NCBI RefSeq assembly: GCF_000158915.1
Contig: NZ_GG657754.1
Span: 7,100,220 to 7,164,219, forward strand
Direction: 5' to 3'
Source: Streptomyces himastatinicus ATCC 53653
GTDB taxonomy: Bacteria; Actinomycetota; Actinomycetes; Streptomycetales; Streptomycetaceae
DNA: 64,000 nucleotides
Shown: in pieces, positions 1 to 8,693 of the stretch
Layout: each line of letters starts with the position of its first letter
Position numbering within the stretch: the stretch's first letter is position 1
Program-made: the position numbers and the translations under genes
Notes under the pieces: generated by a model
Database searches by the model: none
What the model was told of the DNA's origin: nothing
What the model saw: the letters and a program-made list of their open reading frames with translations, nothing else

Positions 1-585
1 TGCGTCCAGGGCGTGGAGGCCGGTGGCCACCAGGGCGGTTTCCGCAACGACCCGGCCGACGACGCCCCGGGCGCCGTGCTCGGGCTGCTGTCGCTGGTCG
101 CGCTGGTGCGCGAGACCGTGCAGATCCCGATCATCGCGGCGGGCGGGCTGATGCGCGGCTCGCAGATCGCCGCGGTGCTGGCCGCGGGCGCGGCCGCGGG
201 GCAGCTGGGCACCGCGTTCCTGGTGTGCCCCGAGTCGGGGGCGAACGGCCTGCACAAGGCGGCCATGACCGATCCGCTGTTCGGCCGGACCGAGCTGACC
301 CGGGCGTTCTCCGGCCGCCCGGCCCGCGGCCTGGTCAACCGGTTCATCCGTGACCACGGCCCGTACGCCCCGGCCGTCTACCCCCAGCTGCACCACCTCA
401 CCTCCGGGCTGCGCAAGGCGGCGGCCAAGGAGGGCGACCCGCAGGGCATGGCGCTGTGGGCCGGGCAGGGGCACCGGCTGGCGCGCGAACTGCCCGCCGC
501 GCGGATGGTGGAGACGCTGGCCGTCGAGCTGAGCGCGGCGGGGTCCGCGTACGGGCTCCAGGCGCCGCGAGGCGTGGTGTCGTGA
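1..585 (+). CDS. Nitronate monooxygenase (2-nitropropane dioxygenase family), 5'-truncated
   Basis: The 5' end lies outside the window; about 194 C-terminal residues are present. The reading frame opens at base 1 with CVQGVEAGGHQGG, the phosphate/FMN-binding signature of the NPD family, in which the histidine is the catalytic base. IPIIAAGGL and GAAAGQLGTAFL are the usual flavin-phosphate loop of a TIM barrel. The family oxidises nitronates (for example propionate 3-nitronate) to carbonyl compounds plus nitrite using FMN and O2. Its stop (TGA) overlaps the GTG start of rsmE by 3 bases (GTGA), so the two are probably translationally coupled. The exact physiological substrate cannot be read from the sequence. 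Confidence 0.85.
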   Translation, partial: CVQGVEAGGHQGGFRNDPADDAPGAVLGLLSLVALVRETVQIPIIAAGGLMRGSQIAAVLAAGAAAGQLGTAFLVCPESGANGLHKAAMTDPLFGRTELTRAFSGRPARGLVNRFIRDHGPYAPAVYPQLHHLTSGLRKAAAKEGDPQGMALWAGQGHRLARELPAARMVETLAVELSAAGSAYGLQAPRGVVS

Positions 586-1325
586 CCGCCCCGGTGTTCG
601 TGGCCGACTCCCTCGCGGGAGCGGCCACCGGGGCCCGTATCGCGCTGGAGGGCCCCGAGGGGCGGCACGCGGTGTCGGTGAAGCGGCTGCGGGCCGGCGA
701 GGCGGTGATCCTCACGGACGGCGCCGGTACGGGCGTATCGGGCACCGTGGCGGCCGTCGAGGGCAAGGACCGGCTGCTGGTCGAGGTCGACGGCGTACGC
801 CATGAGGCGGCGCCGAGCCCGCGGATCACGGTCGTCCAGGCGCTGCCCAAGGGCGACCGCGGCGAGGTGGCCGTGGAGACCATGACCGAGACGGGCGTCG
901 ACGCGATCGTCCCGTGGACGGCCGCCCGCTGCATCACCCAGTGGAAGGGCGAGCGCGGGCAGAAGGCGCTCGGCAAGTGGCGGTCGACCGCGCGCGAGGC
1001 GGGCAAGCAGTCCCGTCGGCTGATCTTCCCCGAGGTCGCGGACGCGATGACGACCAAGGAGGTTGCTCGACTTCTCGCCGATGCCGACCTCGCGGCCGTG
1101 CTCCACGAGGAGGGCAGCGACCCCCTGGCGACGGCTCAACTGCCCCACGAGGGCCATATCGTGCTCGTCGTGGGCCCCGAAGGGGGCGTCTCGCCGGAGG
1201 AGTTGGCGGCCTTCGCCGCGGCGGGCGGGCGCCCGTACCGGCTGGGCCCGAGCGTCCTGCGCACCTCCACGGCGGGAACGGCCGCCGCCGCACTGCTGCT
1301 GGGGCGCACCGGCCGCTGGGGCTGA
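582..1325 (+). CDS. rsmE: 16S rRNA (uracil(1498)-N(3))-methyltransferase RsmE
   Basis: A 247-residue protein of the SPOUT RNA methyltransferase class. The N-terminal PUA-like part (APVFVADSL, HAVSVKRLRAGE) precedes the catalytic part, which carries QALPKGDR, the KWRSTAREAGKQSRR motif, IVLVVGPEGGVSPEE and the knot motif LGPSVLRTSTAG, all standard for RsmE. It transfers methyl from S-adenosylmethionine to U1498 of 16S rRNA in the 30S subunit. The GTG at 582 was chosen because it gives the normal family start (VTAPVF) and the 4-base GTGA overlap with the preceding gene. In many Streptomyces genomes rsmE lies beside the dnaJ/hrcA heat-shock cluster, but here only the downstream side is visible. 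Confidence 0.93.
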   Translation: MTAPVFVADSLAGAATGARIALEGPEGRHAVSVKRLRAGEAVILTDGAGTGVSGTVAAVEGKDRLLVEVDGVRHEAAPSPRITVVQALPKGDRGEVAVETMTETGVDAIVPWTAARCITQWKGERGQKALGKWRSTAREAGKQSRRLIFPEVADAMTTKEVARLLADADLAAVLHEEGSDPLATAQLPHEGHIVLVVGPEGGVSPEELAAFAAAGGRPYRLGPSVLRTSTAGTAAAALLLGRTGRWG

Positions 1326-1398
1326 CCCTCCTCGGGGAGCCGCGAGGTGGCCGACGATGGTCTTCCGGTTCGCCGTGGGTGATGGGAACCTGACCCCT

Positions 1399-1935
1399 AT
1401 GGGGGTATTGAGCCATCATGTACGGCATGGAAGGCCGCTGCTGGCGGCCGTGGCCGCGGTCGCCGCGGCCTTCGCGGTGACGGGGTGTGAGCCGAGGGAC
1501 GGCGGGGTCACCGCGATCGCCGTCTCGATCACCACGGACAAGGTCTCCACCTCCGCCCTGGAGCGGGGCGGCATCGGGGTGCGCTGGCTGACCTGCAACG
1601 CGGATCTGAAGACCGGCCCCACCGCCGGGGCCTCGGCCTCCCGCGCCGGTGACTCGGGCACGACGGACGCCTCCGTGGACTGCCGGGGCAGGACCGAGGA
1701 CGACAAGGCCATCGGGATCCGCGGCAAGGTCACCTATGTGCGGGAGAACCACTGCGTGCGCGGCGATCTGACCGGCACGGTCGAGGGCCACAAGGTCTTC
1801 CGGGCCGATGTGATCGGCGAGTGCGACGGCGGCGACGCCACCGAGAGCCCCACGGCGGAGCGCACCCACCCCTGGGACGAGGCCACCAGCTCCCGCCACA
1901 CGTACGACGCGAGGACCACCGCACCCGGGAAATAG
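1399..1935 (+). CDS. Putative secreted lipoprotein, function unknown
   Basis: A 178-residue protein. The N-terminus has basic residues (HHVRHGR), a hydrophobic Ala/Val segment ([14 protein letters not shown]) and the lipobox-like AVTGC near residue 31, consistent with lipid anchoring after signal peptidase II. The mature part has four further cysteines (TCNAD, VDCRG, NHCVR, IGECDG) that could form two disulfides outside the cell. No enzymatic motif is recognised. It is tail-to-head with the AAA+ gene at 1957 and may share its transcript. The start at ATG 1399 is the only ATG giving a signal peptide; the ribosome-binding site is weak (GGTGATGGGAA). Confidence 0.6.
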   Translation: MGVLSHHVRHGRPLLAAVAAVAAAFAVTGCEPRDGGVTAIAVSITTDKVSTSALERGGIGVRWLTCNADLKTGPTAGASASRAGDSGTTDASVDCRGRTEDDKAIGIRGKVTYVRENHCVRGDLTGTVEGHKVFRADVIGECDGGDATESPTAERTHPWDEATSSRHTYDARTTAPGK

Positions 1936-1956
1936 CGTCCGCATAAGCTGTGGCCC

Positions 1957-3282
1957 ATGTCGGACGAGTCACCGCTGATCCAGAGCCTGCGCACGGCCGT
2001 CGCCGCCGCACCGGACGATGTACCCCTGCGGCTGCACCTGGCGGGGCTGTTGCTGGACGGCGGGCGCGGGCAGGAGGCGATATCCGAGGTCGCGGCGGCG
2101 CTTCAGCGCGACCCCGGGAACGCCGAGGCGCAGGCCCTGATGGCGCGCGCCGTGGCGCCCCCTGCCCCGCCCGCCCCTGCCACCGCCCCGGCTCCGCCTG
2201 CCGCCCCTGACGCTCCCGGCCCCGCGTCCGGAGCCGGTTCGTACGATTGGCGGCGGGCCGAGGGCGAGTTGGCGGACGTCGTCCCACCGCGTTTCGTGGA
2301 GTCCCCTGACGACCCCGGGGACTCCGAGCACCGTGACGAGGGTCCGCAGCCCCACAAGCCGCTGGCCGCCGACGGCTCCGACGACCCCGGCGAGACCTCC
2401 GCGTGGGAGGTGGAGCGCACCGGTGTGCGCCTGGCCGACATCGGCGGCATGGACGAGGTCAAGGAACGCCTCGACGCCGCCTTCCTCGCCCCCATGCGCA
2501 ACCCCGAGCTGCGCAAGCTCTACGGCAAGAGCCTGCGCGGCGGGCTGCTGATGTACGGGCCGCCCGGATGCGGCAAGACGTACATCGCGCGCGCCGTGGC
2601 CGGGGAGCTGGGCGCCCACTTCATGTCGGTCAGCATCAGCGACGTTCTCGACATGTGGATCGGCAATTCCGAACGGAACATGCGCGAGCTGTTCCAGACC
2701 GCCCGCCGCAGCGCCCCCTGCGTGCTCTTCCTGGACGAGCTGGACGCCCTCGGCGCCAAGCGCAGCCAGCTCCGCCACAGCGGGCTGCGCACCACCGTCA
2801 ACCAGCTGCTGGCCGAGCTGGACGGGGTCGACGCGGCGGCCAACGAGGGGCTGTTCGTGCTCGCCGCCACCAACCACCCCTGGGACGTGGACGGCGCCCT
2901 GCGCCGCCCCGGCCGCCTCGACCGCACCCTGCTGGTGCTGCCGCCCGACCAGCCCGCGCGCGAGGCGATCCTCCGCCACCACCTGGCCGACCGTCCCATC
3001 GCGGGCGTCGACGTGCGCAAGCTGGCCAAGCGGACCGATGGCTTCTCCGGCGCGGACCTCAAGTACTTGTGCGAGACGGCGGCCGAGCGCGCGCTGATGG
3101 ACTCCGTACGGACCGGGCAGGCCCGGATGATCGGCCAGGACGATCTGCTGGCCGCGCTGGGCCAGGTGCGGCCCTCGACCCGCCCGTGGTTCGACACCGC
3201 GCGCAATGTGGCCCAGTTCGCCAACGAGGGCGGCACGTACGACGATCTGCTGGCCTACCTCAAGAGCAAGCGGATGCTGTGA
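1957..3282 (+). CDS. AAA+ ATPase with N-terminal TPR-like domain (Cdc48/FtsH-type AAA core)
   Basis: A 441-residue protein. Residues about 5-70 form TPR-like helices (LAGLLLDGGRGQEAISEVAAAL). An Ala/Pro-rich and then acidic linker follows, and a classical AAA module spans about 150-340. Walker A is GPPGCGKT (about 201-208), Walker B is LFLDELDAL (about 257), sensor 1 is AATNHPW, and the arginine-finger region is RRPGRLDR. The second region of homology FSGADLKYLCETAAERAL follows. It probably forms an ATP-driven hexameric ring that remodels or unfolds client proteins; the client is unknown. No protease domain or membrane segment is present. The next gene, a TPR membrane protein 22 bases downstream, is a likely partner. 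Confidence 0.85.
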   Translation: MSDESPLIQSLRTAVAAAPDDVPLRLHLAGLLLDGGRGQEAISEVAAALQRDPGNAEAQALMARAVAPPAPPAPATAPAPPAAPDAPGPASGAGSYDWRRAEGELADVVPPRFVESPDDPGDSEHRDEGPQPHKPLAADGSDDPGETSAWEVERTGVRLADIGGMDEVKERLDAAFLAPMRNPELRKLYGKSLRGGLLMYGPPGCGKTYIARAVAGELGAHFMSVSISDVLDMWIGNSERNMRELFQTARRSAPCVLFLDELDALGAKRSQLRHSGLRTTVNQLLAELDGVDAAANEGLFVLAATNHPWDVDGALRRPGRLDRTLLVLPPDQPAREAILRHHLADRPIAGVDVRKLAKRTDGFSGADLKYLCETAAERALMDSVRTGQARMIGQDDLLAALGQVRPSTRPWFDTARNVAQFANEGGTYDDLLAYLKSKRML

Positions 3283-3304
3283 ACGCCGCGAACGGGGACC
3301 GTAC

Positions 3305-4381
3305 ATGAGCGAGACAGGAACCGAGCACCCGCTGACCGCCCAGGCGGCCGCGCTGATCGAACTCGATCGGTACGACCAGGCGAAGGAGCTGCTGGCCCGC
3401 CGTCTGGCCGGTGATCCGGACGACGTCCGGGCCTGGGCGCGGCTGGCCGTCTGCCACAACCACGCCGAGGACTTCGAGGACGCGCTGCACGCGGCCCAGG
3501 AGGCGCTGCGCCGCGCCCCGGAGGACTTCGCCACGCACCGGATACGCTCGTACGCCCTGCGCCGGCTCGGACGTGCGGACGAGGCGGTCGCCGCCGCCCG
3601 TGAGGCCGTCCGCATCCTGCCGGACCACTGGGCGGGGTACGTGACGCTCTCCGAGGCGCTGATCGGGCAGCGTGAGTGGTCGCAGATGTACGAGGCGGCG
3701 GTGACCGCGGTGCGGCTCGGTCCGGAGGAGACCGAGACCCACCACGGCCTGTGGCGGGCGGCCCTGGTCACCGGGCGGCAGGACGTATGCGACCAGGCGG
3801 TGCGCGAGGTGCTGCGCCTCGACCCGTCCAACGCCTGGGCGCTACAGCAAGTCGCCACCCGTAAGGCCGCCGCGAAGGACGCCAAGCTTCCGGAGGTCGC
3901 CCAGGGCTACGCCCAGGCACTGGCCGCCGCCCCGGGCAACGAGGGGCTGCGCAAGGGCCTGGAGGGGACGCTGTTCCGGATGGTGCGCGGCACCCGCTGG
4001 CTCGCCCTGCTGTGTCTGCTGATCGCCGTGCTGACCGCCAGGGTCTTCCCCACCGAGGACGATCCGACCGCGCTGCCCGCGCCCCTCGGTACGAGGCTCT
4101 ACGCGCTCGTCCTGATGGGGGTCGTCTGGGCCGTGGGCGCCTGGCGCGCGTACCGCAAGCTGCCGCAGGGCGCCAAGCTGGGCGTCTGGTCGCTGGTGCG
4201 GCGGGAGTTCTGGGTGAAGGTCTCGTTGTACGAGGCAGTGTGGAGCATGCTGTGCGCGGTGCTGATCGTGATCGTCCCGTGGACGGACCGGCTGTTCCTC
4301 CAAGTGCTCACGCACGCGGGCTGGGTGCCGCCCTTGATCACCATATGGTTCGAGCGGGCTGCCCTGAGGGAGGCCCGGTAG
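3305..4381 (+). CDS. TPR-repeat membrane protein, partner of the AAA+ ATPase
   Basis: A 358-residue protein. The N-terminal ~220 residues are TPR-like helical pairs (RYDQAKELLARRLAGDPDDVRAW, EDFEDALHAAQEALRRAPED in consecutive repeats). The C-terminal ~120 residues hold about four hydrophobic segments (WLALLCLLIAVLTA; LYALVLMGVVWAVGAW; WSMLCAVLIVIVPW; VPPLITIWF), so the TPR domain probably faces the cytoplasm from a membrane anchor. It is co-directional with the AAA+ gene, with 22 bases between them. TPR modules usually dock proteins, so a role as membrane adaptor for the ATPase is an inference from context. ATG 3305 follows GGGGACC. Confidence 0.75.
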   Translation: MSETGTEHPLTAQAAALIELDRYDQAKELLARRLAGDPDDVRAWARLAVCHNHAEDFEDALHAAQEALRRAPEDFATHRIRSYALRRLGRADEAVAAAREAVRILPDHWAGYVTLSEALIGQREWSQMYEAAVTAVRLGPEETETHHGLWRAALVTGRQDVCDQAVREVLRLDPSNAWALQQVATRKAAAKDAKLPEVAQGYAQALAAAPGNEGLRKGLEGTLFRMVRGTRWLALLCLLIAVLTARVFPTEDDPTALPAPLGTRLYALVLMGVVWAVGAWRAYRKLPQGAKLGVWSLVRREFWVKVSLYEAVWSMLCAVLIVIVPWTDRLFLQVLTHAGWVPPLITIWFERAALREAR

Positions 4382-4451
4382 CATCCCGTGCGAAGGCGTT
4401 GATGATCCAGAAGTGCCGATGATCCAGCCGACGATCCGTAAGGAGCCACCG

Positions 4452-4811
4452 GTGGCGGGAGAACCGCAGGCCGACTGCCTGTTCTGCAAGATTGTCTCGG
4501 GGGAGGTGCCGGCGACCGTCGTCCGCGAGACGGACACCACCGTCGCGTTCCGCGACATCAACCCCCAGGCACCGACGCATGTCCTGGTGATCCCCAAGGT
4601 GCACTATCCGGACGCCGTGTCCCTGGCGGCCGCCGAGCCGCGGATCGCCGCCGACGTGCTGGTCGAGACGGGTGCGGTCGCCGCCCACGAGAAGATCGAC
4701 GGCACGGGCTACCGGGTGGTGTTCAACACGGGCTCGGGCGCCGGGCAGACCGTTTTCCACACGCATGCCCACGTCCTCGGCGGCCGTGGTCTCAACTGGC
4801 CCCCCGGGTAG
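4452..4811 (+). CDS. HIT family nucleotide-binding hydrolase
   Basis: A 119-residue histidine-triad protein. [13 protein letters not shown] at the N-terminus and HTHAHVLGG at the C-terminus (the HxHxHxx triad) are diagnostic. HIT proteins of the HinT branch hydrolyse nucleoside phosphoramidates such as adenosine 5'-monophosphoramidate through a nucleotidyl-His intermediate. The GTG at 4452 was preferred to ATG codons further upstream because a strong AAGGAG lies 6 bases before it and because family members begin just before the CxFC motif. It sits 5 bases before the RNase Z gene and probably shares its transcript. Confidence 0.9.
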   Translation: MAGEPQADCLFCKIVSGEVPATVVRETDTTVAFRDINPQAPTHVLVIPKVHYPDAVSLAAAEPRIAADVLVETGAVAAHEKIDGTGYRVVFNTGSGAGQTVFHTHAHVLGGRGLNWPPG

Positions 4812-4816
4812 TTCCG

Positions 4817-5737
4817 TTGTCCGCACGGGAACTGGTCGTCCTCGGCACCGCGAGCCAGGTGCCCACCCGGCACCGCAACCACAACGGCTATCTGCTGCGC
4901 TGGGACGGCGAGGGCCTGCTGTTCGACCCCGGCGAGGGCACGCAGCGGCAGATGCTGCGGGCCGGGGTGGCGGCCCATGACATCAACCGGATCTGCGTCA
5001 CCCACTTCCACGGGGACCACTCGCTGGGGCTGGCCGGGGTCATCCAGCGGATCAACCTCGACCGGGTCCCGCATCCGGTGACCGCGCACTACCCGGCCAG
5101 CGGACAGCGCTTCTTCGACCGGCTGCGGTACGCCACGGCCTACCGCGAGACGGTCCGGCTGACCCAGCGGCCGGTCAGCGGTGACGGCGGGGTGATCGCC
5201 CGTACCCCCGCGTACACCTTGGAGGCGGTCCGGCTCTCGCACCCGGTCGAGTCGTACGGCTACCGCCTGATCGAGCCCGACGGCCGCCGGATGCTGCCGG
5301 AGCGGCTCGCGGCCCACGGGGTGCGCGGGCCCGAGATCGGGCGGCTCCAGCGGGAGGGCGCGATCGAGCGGGACGGGCGCACGGTCACGCTGGAGGAGGT
5401 CAGCGAGGCCCGGCGCGGCCAGCGGTTCGCGTTCATCATGGACACCCGGCTGTGCGAGGGCGCGCACGCGCTGGCGGAGGGCTGCGATCTGCTGGTGATC
5501 GAGTCGACGTTCCTGGACGAGGACGAGCCGCTGGCGACCGAGCACGGCCATCTGACGGCCGGGCAGGCGGCCCGGATCGCGGCCGGGGCGGGCGTACGCC
5601 ACCTGGTGCTGACGCACTTCTCGCAGCGGTACGGCGACCCGGCCGAGTTCGAGCGCCAGGCGCGCTCGGCAGGCTTCGACGGGGAGCTGACCGTCGCCCA
5701 GGACCTGATGAGCGTGGCCGTGCCGAAGCGGCGCTAG
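4817..5737 (+). CDS. rnz: Ribonuclease Z (tRNA 3' endonuclease)
   Basis: A 306-residue metallo-beta-lactamase-fold nuclease. The Zn-binding motif is [11 protein letters not shown] (HxHxDH). Further ligands are visible in SHPVESYGY, in the Asp of [11 protein letters not shown], and in LTHFSQRY. The N-terminal [15 protein letters not shown] loop is typical of RNase Z. It cleaves tRNA precursors after the discriminator base so that CCA can be added, acting as a dimer in the cytoplasm. The start is TTG at 4817, directly after the HIT stop; no better start occurs before the conserved [10 protein letters not shown] strand. Confidence 0.9.
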   Translation: MSARELVVLGTASQVPTRHRNHNGYLLRWDGEGLLFDPGEGTQRQMLRAGVAAHDINRICVTHFHGDHSLGLAGVIQRINLDRVPHPVTAHYPASGQRFFDRLRYATAYRETVRLTQRPVSGDGGVIARTPAYTLEAVRLSHPVESYGYRLIEPDGRRMLPERLAAHGVRGPEIGRLQREGAIERDGRTVTLEEVSEARRGQRFAFIMDTRLCEGAHALAEGCDLLVIESTFLDEDEPLATEHGHLTAGQAARIAAGAGVRHLVLTHFSQRYGDPAEFERQARSAGFDGELTVAQDLMSVAVPKRR

Positions 5738-5868
5738 CGCCGCCGCGGGACGGGCGCCATCGGGCACACTGGCCGCATCCGCCCCAGCGGCAGCGAGGCG
5801 GAACGAAGCATCAGCAACGGAACAAACCGGTAGTAAACGAACAGAACGGTCCGACCTGGGAGCACACG

Positions 5869-6981
5869 GTGACGACACACGACGCTGACCAGCCCTCGGC
5901 GAGCCGCCCCCTGCTCGATCCGCTGGCGGCCGTCCGCGGCCCCGGCGACCCCGGCTGTGACGTCTATCTCACCGGCACCGTCTTCCTCGACATCATCTTC
6001 ACCGGCCTCGACTCCGCGCCCGTCCGCGGCACCGAGTCCTGGGCGCGCGGCATGGGTTCGAGCCCCGGCGGCGTCGCCAACATGGCCACCGCGCTGGCCC
6101 GGCTGGGGCTGCGCACCTCGCTCGCCGCCGCCTTCGGCGACGACCACTACGGCGACTACTGCCGGGACGCGCTGGAGCGCGGCGAGGGCATCGATCTGTC
6201 GCTGTCCCGCACCATCCCCGGCTGGCACTCCCCGGTGACCGTCTCCATGGCGTATGAGGGGGAGCGCACGATGGTCTCGCACGGCCACGAGGCGCCGCCG
6301 CCCGAGGAGCCCGCGCCCAGCTGTCCGCCCCCGGCCAGGGCCGCCATCGCCTCCCTCGTTCCCGGCCGCCGGGAGGAGTGGGTCGCCGAGGCCGCCCGGC
6401 GCGGCAGCCGGATCTTCGCGGACGTCGGCTGGGACGACACCGGCCGCTGGGACCCGGCGGACCTCGCCGACCTGGAGCACTGCGAGGCGTTCCTGCCCAA
6501 CGCGGCCGAGGCGATGTCCTACACCCGCACCGACTGCCCCCGGGCCGCCGCCCGCGCGCTCGCCGAGCGGGTGCCGCTCGCCGTGGTCACCCTGGGCGCG
6601 GAGGGGGCGTACGCGGTGGACGGCCGCACCGGCGAGACCGCCGAGGTGCCCGCGATCGCGGTGGAGGCCCTGGACCCGACCGGCGCCGGGGACGTGTTCG
6701 TCGCGGGCTTCGTCACCGGCACCCTCGCCGACTGGCCGCTCGCCGACCGGCTGGCGTTCGCCGGGCTGACCGCCGCGCTGTCCGTCCAGGAGTTCGGCGG
6801 GTCGCTCTCCGCGCCCGGATGGTGCGAGATCGGTGCCTGGTGGCAGCACGCCCGCTCCTACGACGACCAGTCGCCGAGCGCGCTGCGCCGCTACGCCTTC
6901 CTGGACCGCCTGCTGCCCACCGCCGCCCGCCCGAGCCTGCTGCGCCGGGCCGTCCCCACGATCGGCTTCCGCCGGGCGTGA
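5869..6981 (+). CDS. PfkB family carbohydrate kinase
   Basis: A 370-residue ribokinase-family protein. GMGSSPGGVANMATALARLG is the N-terminal substrate-binding signature. DPTGAGDVFVAGFVTG is the C-terminal PfkB signature containing the catalytic Asp, and VVTLGAEGAYAV is the ATP-site strand. It phosphorylates a sugar or nucleoside from ATP; the substrate cannot be named from sequence. GTG 5869 is preceded by GGGAG 6 bases upstream. The 131 bases before it hold no gene. It precedes phoH, from which a 171-base gap with its own leader separates it. Confidence 0.88.
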   Translation: MTTHDADQPSASRPLLDPLAAVRGPGDPGCDVYLTGTVFLDIIFTGLDSAPVRGTESWARGMGSSPGGVANMATALARLGLRTSLAAAFGDDHYGDYCRDALERGEGIDLSLSRTIPGWHSPVTVSMAYEGERTMVSHGHEAPPPEEPAPSCPPPARAAIASLVPGRREEWVAEAARRGSRIFADVGWDDTGRWDPADLADLEHCEAFLPNAAEAMSYTRTDCPRAAARALAERVPLAVVTLGAEGAYAVDGRTGETAEVPAIAVEALDPTGAGDVFVAGFVTGTLADWPLADRLAFAGLTAALSVQEFGGSLSAPGWCEIGAWWQHARSYDDQSPSALRRYAFLDRLLPTAARPSLLRRAVPTIGFRRA

Positions 6982-6986
6982 ACACC

Positions 6987-7007
6987 CGTGCCCGGTACCA
7001 GGCACGA
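6987..7007. terminator. Small hairpin after the PfkB gene
   Basis: CGTGCC and GGCACG form a 6-bp inverted repeat around CGGTACCA just after the PfkB stop codon. There is no T-run, as is common for GC-rich actinobacterial terminators. It is short, so termination is only plausible. Confidence 0.3.
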
Positions 7008-7152
7008 CGCGCCTGCGGCCCGGTGTGATGAAGGGTATGGAGTAAAAGCACTCGGGTCCTGTCGGTGGCCCGTCGTACCCTGGTATCTCAAGGTTGTCGA
7101 GCAGCGAGAACCCTTGTCGCAGGAGGTAGGAGCAGGCCGCAGAGCCGAGCCC

Positions 7153-8157
7153 ATGACGCAACCAACCACAGCACCGCAGGCGCATGCGCAGTTCACGGTC
7201 CCGACCAAGCACCCGATGGTCATGGTCCTGGGATCGGGTGACTCGTTGCTGCGTGTGATCGAAAAGGCGTTCCCGTCGACCGATATCCATGTCCGGGGCA
7301 ATGAAGTCAGCGCGACCGGGGACCCTGAGGAAGTCGCCCTGGTCCAGCGTCTGTTCGATGAGATGATGCTGGTGCTCCGCACCGGTCAACCGATGACGGA
7401 GGACGCGGTGGAGCGCTCCATCTCCATGCTGCGCGCAGCCGAGAACGGTGAGGGCGAGGCGGCGGAGACGCCCGCCGAGGTGCTCACTCAGAACATTCTC
7501 TCCAACCGCGGCCGCACCATCCGCCCCAAGACGCTCAACCAGAAGCGCTATGTCGACGCGATAGACAAGCACACCGTCGTCTTCGGCATCGGCCCCGCGG
7601 GTACCGGCAAGACCTATCTGGCCATGGCCAAGGCGGTCCAGGCCCTCCAGTCCAAGCAGGTCACCCGGATCATCCTGACCCGCCCTGCGGTCGAGGCGGG
7701 GGAGCGGCTCGGCTTCCTGCCCGGCACGCTCTACGAGAAGATCGACCCGTATCTGCGGCCTCTGTACGACGCGCTGCACGACATGCTCGACCCCGACTCC
7801 ATCCCGCGCCTGATGGCCGCGGGCACGATCGAGGTCGCCCCGCTCGCGTACATGCGCGGCCGGACGCTCAACGACGCGTTCATCATCCTCGACGAGGCGC
7901 AGAACACGAACCCCGAGCAGATGAAGATGTTCCTCACCCGGCTCGGCTTCGACTCGAAGATCGTGATCACGGGTGACGTCACCCAGGTCGACCTCCCGGG
8001 CGGGACCAAGAGCGGTCTGCGCCAGGTGCGGGACATCCTGGACGGCGTCGACGACGTCCACTTCTCCCTGCTCACCAGTAAGGACGTGGTCCGGCACAAG
8101 CTGGTCGGCCGTATCGTCGACGCGTACGAGCAGTACGACAGCCGCAACGGCAAGTGA
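7153..8157 (+). CDS. PhoH-like ATPase (PhoH/YbeZ type)
   Basis: A 334-residue P-loop protein. Walker A is GPAGTGKT (about 146-153) and Walker B is [10 protein letters not shown] (about 243-252), with the N-terminal KH-like stretch [19 protein letters not shown] before them. It belongs to the YbeZ type that works with YbeY and CorC/YbeX in ribosome and rRNA maturation, and both partners follow it directly. Its TGA overlaps a GTG (GTGA), although the favoured ybeY start is 39 bases downstream. GGAGGTAGGAG at 7120-7130 is unusually far (22 bases) from ATG 7153, so the precise start is less certain than the identity. Confidence 0.9.
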   Translation: MTQPTTAPQAHAQFTVPTKHPMVMVLGSGDSLLRVIEKAFPSTDIHVRGNEVSATGDPEEVALVQRLFDEMMLVLRTGQPMTEDAVERSISMLRAAENGEGEAAETPAEVLTQNILSNRGRTIRPKTLNQKRYVDAIDKHTVVFGIGPAGTGKTYLAMAKAVQALQSKQVTRIILTRPAVEAGERLGFLPGTLYEKIDPYLRPLYDALHDMLDPDSIPRLMAAGTIEVAPLAYMRGRTLNDAFIILDEAQNTNPEQMKMFLTRLGFDSKIVITGDVTQVDLPGGTKSGLRQVRDILDGVDDVHFSLLTSKDVVRHKLVGRIVDAYEQYDSRNGK

Positions 8158-8195
8158 CCGTCCCCGAAGAGACCCGAGAAAAGACGAACCACCCC

Positions 8196-8693
8196 ATGGC
8201 GATCGACGTCAACAACGAATCCGGTACGGACATCGACGAGCGGGCGATCCTGGACGTCGCCCGTTACGCACTGGCCCGGATGCGTATCCACCCGCTCTCC
8301 GAGCTGTCGCTGATCGTCGTCGACGCCGACGCCATGGAGCAGCTCCACATCCAGTGGATGGACCTGCCGGGGCCGACCGATGTCATGTCCTTCCCGATGG
8401 ACGAGCTGCGGCCGCCCGTCAAGGACGACGACGAGCCCCCGCAGGGCCTCCTCGGTGACATCGTGCTCTGCCCCGACGTGGCCAAGAAGCAGGGGGAGGA
8501 GGCGCCGACCGGGCACTCCATGGACGAGGAGCTCCAGCTGCTCACCGTCCACGGCGTCCTTCATCTCCTCGGCTACGACCACGAGGAGCCGGACGAGCGC
8601 GCCGAGATGTTCGGCCTCCAGGCGGCGATCATCGACGGCTGGCGGGCCGAGTACGGCCTGACCGGGCCCTCCCCGGCCCCCACCACCCGATGA
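8196..8693 (+). CDS. ybeY: Endoribonuclease YbeY (rRNA maturation)
   Basis: A 165-residue Zn-dependent RNase. The signature [11 protein letters not shown] (H3 ligand motif) is intact, and [12 protein letters not shown] and [12 protein letters not shown] match the family. YbeY takes part in 16S rRNA 3'-end processing and 70S quality control. ATG 8196 gives the usual Streptomyces N-terminus ([10 protein letters not shown]); an in-frame GTG at 8154 overlapping the phoH stop would add 14 residues and cannot be excluded. It lies between phoH and corC, and its stop overlaps the next ATG (ATGA), indicating an operon. Confidence 0.93.
   Translation: MAIDVNNESGTDIDERAILDVARYALARMRIHPLSELSLIVVDADAMEQLHIQWMDLPGPTDVMSFPMDELRPPVKDDDEPPQGLLGDIVLCPDVAKKQGEEAPTGHSMDEELQLLTVHGVLHLLGYDHEEPDERAEMFGLQAAIIDGWRAEYGLTGPSPAPTTR

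Noticed and set aside
378-1157. Long open frames antisense to nitronate monooxygenase and rsmE
   Set aside because: They overlap well-conserved genes and have Arg/Pro/Gly-rich shadow composition typical of high-GC antisense frames.
1969-3885. 638-codon minus-strand frame over the AAA+ and TPR genes
   Set aside because: The plus-strand frames have clear Walker motifs and TPRs; the antisense frame has none.
7120-7130. GGAGGTAGGAG as the phoH ribosome-binding site
   Set aside because: It lies 22 bases before the ATG, too far for normal initiation, and no usable start lies nearer.
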